NCBI RefSeq assembly: GCF_004216895.1
Contig: NZ_SGXE01000001.1
Span: 1,098,208-1,162,207 of the forward strand
Reading direction: 5' to 3'
DNA: 64,000 nt
Source: Aquimarina brevivitae
GTDB taxonomy: Bacteria > Bacteroidota > Bacteroidia > Flavobacteriales > Flavobacteriaceae
Shown: piece after piece, positions 35,440 through 44,200 of the stretch
How the letters are laid out: each line of letters opens with the position of its first letter
Numbering within the stretch: position 1 is the stretch's first letter
Made by a program: the position numbers and the translations under genes
Notes under the pieces: generated by a model
Told to the model about the DNA's origin: nothing
Database searches by the model: none
Seen by the model: the letters and a program-made list of their open reading frames with translations, nothing else

Positions 35440-36252
35440 TTATATTTCACGCACTAGTTTTCTAAAGAGGGTGATTAAATTGGGCTCTGCTTTGTTTGCT
35501 GTAGCAATAATCTCCTCAATGTCAATGGGAGCAAGGTTTTCGGGATCACATTCATCAGTTAAAACGGATATGGCAACCACAGGTAAGTCTAAGTGATTAG
35601 CCACGATTACCTCAGGTACTGTACTCATACCTACGGCATCTGCACCAATGATCTTCAGGTATTTATATTCTGCTCGGGTTTCTAATTGCGGCCCCACTAC
35701 AGATGCATAAACTCCAGTGTGCAGTGTAATATTATGATCTTTGGCAATATTCTTCAACTTGTTGCTCATTACTTTGTCATATGGGGTACTCATATCTGTA
35801 AAGCGACTCCCTAGTTGCTCAACGCCTTTAAATGCTAAAGGTGACCCGCCTTGCAAATTAATATGATCGTCTAATAACATTAAGTCGCCTTTTTTAAAAT
35901 TTAAGTTAATAGCACCAGAGGCATTAGAAATTAAAAGATTTTTAATGCCTAATTTATGCATAATGCGTACTGGATATGTTACGTCTTGCAGCGTATATCC
36001 TTCGTAAATATGAAATCTACCCTGCATCACAACCACTTTTTTGCCCTCTAGGATTCCGTATAAAAGCTTGCCTTTGTGAAATTCTACAGTAGCAGTAGGA
36101 AAGTTGGGGATATGGTTATAGCTTACTTCGTGTAAGATTTCTATATGATCAATTAGCTGACCTAATCCTGTTCCTAGGATAATGCCTGTTTCAGGATTAT
36201 CAAATCCTTTGTTGATCAGGTAATCTGCAGTGTCTTCAATAAACTTTGTCAT
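35440..36252 (-). CDS. Purine nucleoside phosphorylase in the arsenosugar operon
   Basis: The 270-residue protein is a trimeric-type PNP that splits purine nucleosides with phosphate. GTGLG (27-31), the HIYEGY segment (81-86), SNASGAIN (109-116), Glu191 and Met209 are family positions. Where human PNP has Asn243, this enzyme has Asp233 (VLTDEC), as in methylthioadenosine phosphorylase, which prefers adenine. That would fit removal of adenine from the arsenic-adenosyl compound made by ArsS, an inference. The start overlaps the TIGR04282-type gene by 4 nt, so it is translationally coupled within the cluster. Confidence 0.92.
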   Translation of the reverse strand: MTKFIEDTADYLINKGFDNPETGIILGTGLGQLIDHIEILHEVSYNHIPNFPTATVEFHKGKLLYGILEGKKVVVMQGRFHIYEGYTLQDVTYPVRIMHKLGIKNLLISNASGAINLNFKKGDLMLLDDHINLQGGSPLAFKGVEQLGSRFTDMSTPYDKVMSNKLKNIAKDHNITLHTGVYASVVGPQLETRAEYKYLKIIGADAVGMSTVPEVIVANHLDLPVVAISVLTDECDPENLAPIDIEEIIATANKAEPNLITLFRKLVREI

Positions 36253-36866
36253 TTTGGTTGTAAAAATATTTTAAAAGCTGAATTATTTTTAATGTCTTCG
36301 TAGGTATCAATGTCATTTCTTTCAGGTAGAAAGGTAACCTGATCTTTGTTAAGATCTTGTAATGTATCCTTCAGAACAGTGGCAGTACCCCATTGTTTTT
36401 GTTTGAAAATTTTTGAGTTTAAGGAGTTCATACCGAGTAGATAGTATCCACCATCTAGTGCCGGTCCAATTATATAAGGACTATTTTTTAGTTGATCAAA
36501 CGCGTTTTCCAAGTCTTTTTGACTAAGGTCAAACATATCACTACCAATAATTATAATAGAACTGTATCCCTGATCAAATCCGGATTTAAAGGCGTTGTAC
36601 ATACGCTCGCCAAGGTCATCTCCTTCTTGTTTCTTTTTGGTATAACACTTCTCATTCCAGATGTCGTTTTCTCGTATCGCTTCAGAATAATATACGTGTT
36701 TATCTACCTCAAGGTCTTTGGTTATAGTAACCGTATGATCCAGCAGAAATTTGTATACCTCCAGGGCAGCAGTATCGCCAATGGTTTTGGCTAATCGCGT
36801 TTTGCATTTTCCTAATTCAGGATTGCGCGTAAAGATAATCAGTAAGTTTTTGGTTTTCAATATCAA
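36249..36866 (-). CDS. TIGR04282-type arsenosugar biosynthesis transferase (CofC-like fold)
   Basis: The 205-residue protein has the GT-A/nucleotidyltransferase fold of the CofC-like TIGR04282 group: LLIIFTRNPELGKCKTRLAK at the N-terminus, GDDLGERMYNAF in the middle and GPALDGGYYLLGM toward the end. The family name comes from its repeated presence in arsenosugar clusters, where it may activate or transfer a glycosyl or glycerol unit. It overlaps both neighbours by 4 nt (rhodanese upstream, PNP downstream). Confidence 0.9.
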   Translation of the reverse strand: MILKTKNLLIIFTRNPELGKCKTRLAKTIGDTAALEVYKFLLDHTVTITKDLEVDKHVYYSEAIRENDIWNEKCYTKKKQEGDDLGERMYNAFKSGFDQGYSSIIIIGSDMFDLSQKDLENAFDQLKNSPYIIGPALDGGYYLLGMNSLNSKIFKQKQWGTATVLKDTLQDLNKDQVTFLPERNDIDTYEDIKNNSAFKIFLQPK

Positions 36867-37351
36867 TATACTTTTATACCATTATGTAACCACTTGCTCC
36901 ATTTCTTAGAGTATGTATGGATACTATCTGTTGGTTTATTTAATCCATTGACTACTGGACAATTTTTATTTTTCCATTCAAAAATACCTCCATAAAGATT
37001 GAATACATTTTTATAGCCTAATTGTTGTATTTTTTCGGCTACATTTTCAGAACGTATACCTAAACTACAATAAACAACAAGTGTAGCATCTTTAGGAATG
37101 TTTAAACGTTTTAAATTTTCTGTAGAAAAGTCACGGTACCCAACATATACTGCATTTTTTATATGACTTGTTTTGTATTCATTGGGTTCTCGGCTATCTA
37201 AAATTATCATAGCATCTTGTTTCTCCTGAAGCTGATCAACAGTTATATAAGGCACAGATTCCTTATTGTATCTTTTTAAAAGATCAGACAGTGCATCTTG
37301 TCCATAATTAAATTGAGCAAGCAATACTAGAAATAACAAGTAAGTTTTCAT
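36863..37351 (-). CDS. Secreted rhodanese-like sulfurtransferase
   Basis: The 162-residue product has a signal peptide (cleavage near NYGQ, residue 18) and one rhodanese domain. The active-site Cys95 sits in VVYCSLGIRSE, and ILDSREPNEYKTSHI and NLYGGIFEWKN are conserved family blocks. Rhodaneses carry sulfane sulfur. A secreted one within an arsenic operon could bind arsenic or supply sulfur for thio-arsenicals, both speculative. It begins 6 nt after arsS and overlaps the next gene by 4 nt. Confidence 0.92.
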   Translation of the reverse strand: MKTYLLFLVLLAQFNYGQDALSDLLKRYNKESVPYITVDQLQEKQDAMIILDSREPNEYKTSHIKNAVYVGYRDFSTENLKRLNIPKDATLVVYCSLGIRSENVAEKIQQLGYKNVFNLYGGIFEWKNKNCPVVNGLNKPTDSIHTYSKKWSKWLHNGIKVY

Positions 37352-37357
37352 ATGAAA

Positions 37358-38425
37358 TTAAGCAACAGTACCCTGGCAGCTACTACCAGCGCCTGCAGTA
37401 CATCCGTAGCAATGTTGTGATATTATAATATTTCTATCATTAAGTACATCTTCATTGTACTCACTAATATGTTTTACTTTACTCGCTACCTTTAAATCCA
37501 ACATTTGGTTAAAATCACAATCATAAAGCCATCCATCCCAGCTCACTGAAATGGTATTGGTGCACATTACGCTTGCCACCGCAGCGGGATTATAGGCTTC
37601 TACTAAGGCATACATATAATCTTCATAATTATCAGAAGCGATTAAATAATCCAAAAATCGACTAATTGGTAAGTTGGTTATGGCAAATAAGTTATGAAAA
37701 TGGATTCCAAAATCTTCTAAAAGTGCTTTTTTAAAGTCTTTTTCCATGGCAGCCTGATCTCCAGGTAAAAATGCACCAGATGGATTATAAACTAAATCCA
37801 ATCGCAGATCACTACCAGGCACTCCATAACCTCGATCATTAAGTTCTTGTAGCGCCTTAATGGAGGCGTCAAAAACTCCACTTCCTCGTTGTTTATCTGT
37901 TTTACCTCTTGTCCAGTGGGGCATAGAGGATACTACATGTATATTATGTTTTTTAAAAAAATCCGGAAGGTCATAATACTTCTTATTAGCACGGATGATG
38001 GTTAAATTACTTCTTACAATAAAATCTTTAATACCCGCTTTACTAGCTTCTTCAACAAACCATCTAAAGTTAGGATTCATTTCTGGTGCACCACCAGTGA
38101 GATCCAAAGTATGAGCTCCTGTGTTTTTTATCACTTCAATACACTGTAGCATCGTTTCTTTAGTCATAATTTCTTTGCGATCAGGTCCAGCATCCACGTG
38201 ACAATGCTCACATACCTGATTACACATATAACCTACATTGATCTGAAGAATCTCTAGCTTTTTAGGTTTTAACGGAAATTGATTTGATGCTGCAATTTTA
38301 TCGGCAAACTTGGGTAATTCACCACTTGCAAAAATTCCGTTGCTCAGAATTTCTAATTGCCGATGCGACTCTGCTAGCTGATCATTTCTTTTATGTAAGG
38401 ATTGCTTTTTTTTGATTTCGGACAT
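37358..38425 (-). CDS. arsS: Arsenosugar biosynthesis radical SAM protein ArsS
   Basis: The 355-residue radical SAM enzyme has the cluster motif CNQVCEHC with Cys68, Cys72 and Cys75. The C-terminal cysteines (Cys339, Cys342, Cys350 in CYGCTAGAGSSC) probably bind a second cluster or the substrate. ArsS-type enzymes attach the 5'-deoxyadenosyl group of SAM to dimethylarsenite, forming the first arsenosugar precursor. Some members of this family (TIGR04167) carry selenocysteine; here all positions are Cys. It lies between the CMD-like gene and the rhodanese gene. Confidence 0.95.
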   Translation of the reverse strand: MSEIKKKQSLHKRNDQLAESHRQLEILSNGIFASGELPKFADKIAASNQFPLKPKKLEILQINVGYMCNQVCEHCHVDAGPDRKEIMTKETMLQCIEVIKNTGAHTLDLTGGAPEMNPNFRWFVEEASKAGIKDFIVRSNLTIIRANKKYYDLPDFFKKHNIHVVSSMPHWTRGKTDKQRGSGVFDASIKALQELNDRGYGVPGSDLRLDLVYNPSGAFLPGDQAAMEKDFKKALLEDFGIHFHNLFAITNLPISRFLDYLIASDNYEDYMYALVEAYNPAAVASVMCTNTISVSWDGWLYDCDFNQMLDLKVASKVKHISEYNEDVLNDRNIIISQHCYGCTAGAGSSCQGTVA

Positions 38426-38525
38426 CTTCTTTTCTTTAGTTAATTATTCAGGTAAAACAGAAATTATCAGATAGTATTAGTGGTATTGTGATATTCCTGA
38501 TCGTAAGTCTTGCATTAAAAAAATA

Positions 38526-38861
38526 TCACATTTCCAGTTTGTTCACTTTATTCATCATCATTACTCCATGTACCAGTGTCGCACCACTTTTGATAGCTGC
38601 ACCCACATGGATGGCTTCCATCATTTCTTCTTTGGTAACTCCCCTTTGTAAAGTGTCTTTGGTATACGCATCTATGCAATAAGGACATTGTTCGGTGTGT
38701 GCCACAGCAAGGGCAATTAATGCCTTTTCTCTTGCAGATAATGCGCCTTCTTCAAAAACTTTACCATAATAGTCAAAAAATTTCTCTCCTAATTCTTCAC
38801 TCCATTCCGTGATATTTCCAAATTTTCTTAAATCCGCTGGGTCATAATATGTTTTTGACAT
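38526..38861 (-). CDS. Arsenosugar-associated carboxymuconolactone decarboxylase-like protein
   Basis: This 111-residue protein belongs to the CMD/AhpD-like fold. It has the redox motif CPYC (59-62) in HTEQCPYCIDAYTKD with Glu57 and His55 nearby, as in AhpD-type peroxidases. The TIGR04030 group, named for its arsenosugar association, has this size and motif. It could reduce arsenic(V) species or protect the oxygen-sensitive ArsS, but its role is not established. It is the first gene of the operon, 100 nt ahead of arsS. Confidence 0.9.
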   Translation of the reverse strand: MSKTYYDPADLRKFGNITEWSEELGEKFFDYYGKVFEEGALSAREKALIALAVAHTEQCPYCIDAYTKDTLQRGVTKEEMMEAIHVGAAIKSGATLVHGVMMMNKVNKLEM

Positions 38862-39052
38862 GTGTGTAGTTCTTTATTAGTTAATCTGACGTTTGATTTT
38901 AGGTAAACTTACAAAAGCTTAATAATAAACAATTGAATTGGTAATATATGAAAGTCTCAGAAGAAAATTGGAATTTAAATTTTAAAAATAAATGCTTAGT
39001 GAAAATGGTTATTTTTAAAAAGTACCAAGAAAAGCCTTAATTTAGACAAAAG

Positions 39053-39075
39053 ATATGATCATATTTAAAACGTTT
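39053..39075. promoter_or_regulatory. Candidate LacI-family operator
   Basis: Two palindromes lie 12-34 nt before the lacI-type start: ATATGATCATAT (39053-39064, perfect) and AAACGTTT (39068-39075, perfect). AAACGTTT is the core of PurR operators and fits the central CG favoured by LacI-family regulators. The second site overlaps the likely promoter, suggesting autoregulation. Confidence 0.45.
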
Positions 39076-39086
39076 ATTTTGGGATT

Positions 39087-40094
39087 ATGAGAAAAAAAGT
39101 AACGCTTAAACAATTGGCCAGAGAATTAAACCTGTCAATCTCTACGGTTTCGAAATCTTTAAAAAATGATCCTGAAATTAGTGAAAAAACGATCAACAGA
39201 GTTCACGAACTGGCTCAATTTTACAATTATAAACCTAATGCACTAGCCGTAAGTTTAAAAAGCAATAGGACAAAAACAATTGGTATCCTTTTACCTGAAA
39301 TCTTGAATCATTTTTTTGCTAAGGCATTAAATGGTATCGAAAAGGAAGCCTCTGCCAGAGGATACAAGATACTTACCTGTATAACCAATGAGTCCTATGA
39401 TAAAGAGGTGGAGTATATGGAAATGCTTAATCATAGTAGTGTAGATGGATTTATTATTGCTCTGAGCGAGGAGACCCAAATAGTAAATAAATATGATCAT
39501 TATGAAGCCCTTAAACGTGAAAAAGTACCCGTCGTAATGTTTGATCGAGTATGGGATCAAATGGATTGTGATAAAGTGATTGTTGACGATGCCGAAGCCT
39601 CGCGCAATGCGATACAATATTTGGCAGACTCTGGCTGTACTAATATAGCTGTTATTACCACTATTGGTGATCTTAATGTAGCAAAACTTAGAATTGAGGG
39701 GGCACACCAATCTGCTGAAAAAAATGGGTTGCTTTTGAAAGGGTTAACATTGAAAAACGCAACTCACGCTGAAGAAGAAATATATAATTTTTTAAAGAAT
39801 ACAGCTATTGATGCAGTTTTGGGATTAGATGAAACTTCCGCAGCAGTAACTATAAATAGCTGTCATCGTTTGGGTTATAAGATTCCAGAGGATGTTTCTG
39901 TAATAGGCTTTTCTGACGGAATCTTGTCAAAATACTCATACCCTAAGTTATCTTCCATTTCACAACACGCAGAAGATCTGGGTGCAAAGGCAGTAACAAT
40001 GCTAGTTGACCATATAGAAAACACTAAAGATTCTTACACACCGCGAACAGAAGTTATTAAAACCTCTCTAATTCTAAGGGACTCCACCAATTAG
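39087..40094 (+). CDS. LacI-family transcriptional regulator
   Basis: The 335-residue protein has a LacI-type N-terminal DNA-binding domain (VTLKQLARELNLSISTVSKS, then hinge helix PNALAVSLKSNRTKTIG) and a periplasmic-binding-protein-like sensor domain starting at ILLPEIL. These regulators usually sense sugars or nucleosides. It is divergent from the arsenosugar operon, with 225 bp between starts. No sugar-use cluster is adjacent, so the target is unclear; the glycerol gene 1.2 kb downstream and the arsenic operon are both candidates. Confidence 0.93.
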   Translation: MRKKVTLKQLARELNLSISTVSKSLKNDPEISEKTINRVHELAQFYNYKPNALAVSLKSNRTKTIGILLPEILNHFFAKALNGIEKEASARGYKILTCITNESYDKEVEYMEMLNHSSVDGFIIALSEETQIVNKYDHYEALKREKVPVVMFDRVWDQMDCDKVIVDDAEASRNAIQYLADSGCTNIAVITTIGDLNVAKLRIEGAHQSAEKNGLLLKGLTLKNATHAEEEIYNFLKNTAIDAVLGLDETSAAVTINSCHRLGYKIPEDVSVIGFSDGILSKYSYPKLSSISQHAEDLGAKAVTMLVDHIENTKDSYTPRTEVIKTSLILRDSTN

Positions 40095-40223
40095 CAAATG
40101 AAGCTTGGTAATTGATGAGATTATTTGATCCGGTTTGTGGATAAGAAACTAGTCTGCTAAACGTAATCTTAGTAACACATTAGCGAATTTTAAATTGAGA
40201 AAGCCGAAGAGATTTCATAAATA

Positions 40224-41138
40224 ATGACGGATAAAAAAAGTATACAAGCAGAATATATAAATAGAATAAACAGGGTTTTTGAATATATAGATGCTAATTT
40301 GTCGTCCGATTTGTCATTGGAAACCATCGCAGCAGTTGCCTTTTTTTCTCCCTATCATTTTCATCGAATTTTTAAATACATTACCACCGAAACCTTAAAA
40401 GAATATGTGTCCAGGAGACGATTAGAGAAGTCAGCTTTAGACATCTTACATAGCAATGAATCCATTACGGTTATTGCATTGAAGTATGGATATAGTGATA
40501 ATCCATCCTTTACTAAGGCATTCAAAAAATACTTTGGCGTCAGCCCTACGGGCTTTCGTAAACAAAATCCTAATAAGCATAATAAGATTAGACAACGCTA
40601 TAGCAAGAATGGACAAGTATATCCTGATTACGAAAAATATATTTGTGCCCTAACTAATCTTAATACTTGGATCACCATGAATGCAAAAATTGAAATTAAA
40701 GAAATGCCAGCAGTGAATTTGGCTTATGTAACCAGCCTAGGGGTGCATAATATTCAAAATGCATATAGTACCTTAATGCAATGGGCAACGCCACAAGGAC
40801 TTCTAAACCCAACAACTACAATGATAACACGTTATCACGATAGTTTTAAAGTAACACCCGCTGATAAAGTTAGAATGAGCGCATGTTTAGTATTGGATAA
40901 ACCCGCTAAGAAGTCAGATGAGGTAGCGTTTACCACCTTGGAAGCAGGAAAATGCATAGTTAGTCGTTTCGAAATAGGATTGGAAGAATTCGAAAAATCT
41001 TGGACTGGTTTGTTTCTTTGGATGAATACAAATGGATATAAAAAAGCGGATCGTGATCCTTTTGAAATATATCACAATAACTTCAATGATCATCCAGAGA
41101 AAAAAGCAATTGTGGACTTATGTATACCAGTTCAATAG
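40224..41138 (+). CDS. AraC-family regulator with GyrI-like effector domain
   Basis: The 304-residue protein has an AraC/XylS pair of helix-turn-helices at its N-terminus (DLSLETIAAVAFFSPYHFHRIF and ALKYGYSDNPSFTKAFKKYFG) and a C-terminal GyrI/SoxS-type small-molecule binding domain from about residue 155 (KIEIKEMPAVNLAYVTS). This order matches drug- or stress-responsive regulators such as Rob. Its target is not evident. It follows the LacI gene after 129 nt. Confidence 0.92.
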   Translation: MTDKKSIQAEYINRINRVFEYIDANLSSDLSLETIAAVAFFSPYHFHRIFKYITTETLKEYVSRRRLEKSALDILHSNESITVIALKYGYSDNPSFTKAFKKYFGVSPTGFRKQNPNKHNKIRQRYSKNGQVYPDYEKYICALTNLNTWITMNAKIEIKEMPAVNLAYVTSLGVHNIQNAYSTLMQWATPQGLLNPTTTMITRYHDSFKVTPADKVRMSACLVLDKPAKKSDEVAFTTLEAGKCIVSRFEIGLEEFEKSWTGLFLWMNTNGYKKADRDPFEIYHNNFNDHPEKKAIVDLCIPVQ

Positions 41139-41289
41139 TTTACTATGTATAGGAAGTAAAGTATAAATTGTAATAATTCTGAAGGGGTTCAGCTGGAACT
41201 TTCATTTTATGTAAGTTAAAATATTCTAGCCAATGCTTATAAAGGACATTTTATTTTATTGTATTTTAAGAGGGTAATTTTAAGTGCTT

Positions 41290-44200
41290 ATGCCTGATAA
41301 GAAATACATCGTAGCCTTTGATCAAGGCACTACAAGTACTCGTGCTATTATTTTTGACCAAAATGGAACAATTGTTGGGATGGCTCAGCAGGAGTTGGAT
41401 CAAATTTATCCCCAGAACGGTTGGGTAGAACACGACCCTGAACAGATTTATACACATCAACAAGAAGTTTTTGCTAAAGTTTTAAAGGAGAATCAAATTG
41501 ATGTCTCTACTATAAAAGCAATAGGAATAACTAATCAGCGCGAAACCACTATAGTTTGGGATAAAACAACAGGTAAACCGATTTATAATGCAATCAATTG
41601 GTTAGATAAGCGGACAAAAGACATTTGTAATGAACTAAAAAAAAGCGGATTACAAGAATATGTAATAAAAACAACAGGTCTAGTCATTGACTCCTATTTT
41701 TCTGCAACCAAGATTAAATGGATACTAGACCATGTTGAAGGTGCGAGAGCTAAAGCTGAAAAAGGCGACTTTTTGTTTGGTACAGTTGACACTTGGTTAA
41801 TTTGGAAGTTTACAAATGGGAAAAATCATCTGACCGACCATACGAATGCTTCCAGAACGTTACTGTATAATATTATAGACTTACAGTGGGACTCTAAAAT
41901 GTTAAAAACTTTAGACATTCCTTTGCAAATGTTACCCAAAGTACAAGCGTCAGCTTCTGATTTTGGAACAATTAGCGTTGGGGATTATAAAATTCCGATC
42001 TATGGTGTAGCCGGTGATCAACAAGCAGCACTATTTGGTCAAGGCGGAGACAAAAAAGGGGTAGCTAAAAACACCTATGGAACAGGATGCTTCATGTTAT
42101 TAAATACAGGAAAAAAGCCCTCTTTTTCTAAAAATGGATTGGTAACAACACTTTGTGCTAGTTTTGAGGATCGTAAAGTTAAATATGCTTTAGAAGGAAG
42201 TATTTTTGTAGCAGGAGCATCTATGCAATGGCTTAGAGACAAACTGCAAATGATAGATGAGGTGTCAGAAACTGAATCCATTTGTTTTAATACTACGATT
42301 GCAGAAGATTTATATGTGGTTCCTGCATTTACTGGCTTAGGGGCACCCTATTGGGATATGGAGGCAAAAGGAGCTATTTATGGTTTAAGTCTTGATAGTG
42401 GCAAAAATGAAATTATTAAAGCCACAGTGCAGTCTATTGCTTATCAAACCCGGGATGTGCTCGAAGCTATGACAGCAGACAGTGGTCAGTTAATGAAAGT
42501 TTTAAAAGTAGATGGTGGTGCGAGTGCAAATGAGTATTTAATGCAATTTCAATCAGATATACTAAATGTTGAAGTAGATCGACCACAGATGTTGGAAGTT
42601 ACAGCTTTTGGTGCAGCTTTATTAGCAGGTATAAAAGCAGGATTGTGGACTAAGCAAGATGGATCCATTTTTAGAGATAATAACACATTGTTTAAACCTC
42701 AGTGGAATGAGCATATTAGGTTCAAAAAATATAGAGGATGGCAATTTGCTGTAGAACGGACAAAAACAGCAAATATTAACAAACTATTCATTAAAGAAGA
42801 AGATCTCATTCATTTTTCGGTATTGGATAGAAAAACACAATTAAAAAGAGCCAAAAAGAAACGATATGACTTAGTGGTGATTGGAGGGGGAGTTACAGGG
42901 GCAGGTATTGCCTTGGATGCTGCATCAAGAGGAATGAAAGTATGTCTTATAGAGAAAAATGATTTTGCATCGGGTACCAGTAATAAGTCCACAAAATTGA
43001 TACACGGTGGATTAAGATATTTGAAACAATTTGAAATTGGTCTTGTAAAGGAAACAGGTTTAGAGCGGGCAGTGGTACATAAGCTAGCTCCACATTTAGT
43101 AGTTCCTGAAAAAATGTTGTTGCCAATCGTAGAAGGAGGAAATTACGGTAAACTTATGGCGTCTTTTGGCTTAAAAGTTTATGACCTTTTAGCAAATGTT
43201 GATGAGGACGATAAGCGCAAAATGTTAACTAAGGAAGAAACTTTAGCAAAAGAACCACTTTTAAAGGAAAAAGATTTACTGGGTGGTGGGTTTTATGCTG
43301 AATACCGTACCGATGATGCGCGATTAACGATTGAATTACTTAAAAAGGCCAATGAATACGGGGCAAATTGTATTAATTATTGTGAGTTTACCTCTTTTGA
43401 GTACAATCCAAAGGGCAAAATTAAAGCTATTAAATGTAGAGACCATAATTCTGGTGATGAAGTTTTGATTACAGCCAGAAATTTTGTTTCTGCTGCAGGT
43501 CCCTGGGTAGATTTATTGCGAAAAAAAGATCAATCGATGAACAAAAAGCAATTGCGTCTCACTAAAGGAGTACATCTGGTGTTTGCAAGAGAACGTTTTC
43601 CTTTATCACAATCCATATACTTTGATGTGCCTGATGGGCGTATGGTTTTTGCAATTCCAAGGGGCCGGACCACTTATGTAGGAACAACAGATACAGAGTA
43701 CTCCGGTAACTTAAATAGGGTAGTGGCTACCAAGGAAGATGCAAGGTACTTACTCAATGCTGTTAATCATATGTTTCCTGATTTGAAATTGGATATCCAT
43801 GATATTGAATCCAATTGGGCAGGACTAAGACCTTTAATACACGAAGAGGGAAAGTCCCCTTCAGAACTGTCCAGAAAAGATGAGATCTTTCAATCCAAAA
43901 GTGGTTTGATTTCTATTGCAGGAGGTAAATTAACAGGCTATAGGAAAATGTCTCAGCGTGTTATTGATGCTTTGTTAAAAACTATGGATACGAAGCGAAA
44001 GGACAAATTTAAAAAATCAGTAACCAGGACATTGACATTAACTGATCAAGCCTTGGCAGACGAAAATGATGTAAAACGGTATACACAAATTGTAGCAGAA
44101 AGACTTCAAAAGTTTGGAGTCGAAGACAGCTATTTTGCTGTATATCTCATTGCGAATTACGGTAAACAAACAGACTTTATTTTAGATAAAATCAATTATT

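Noticed and set aside
39327..39710. A 127-residue minus-strand frame
   Set aside because: It lies wholly inside the LacI-type regulator, which is well supported on the plus strand.
41139..41289. GTTC-N5-GAAC inverted repeat as an operator for glpK-glpD
   Set aside because: The arms are only 4 bp, which is expected by chance, and it does not match the AAACGTTT core before the LacI gene.
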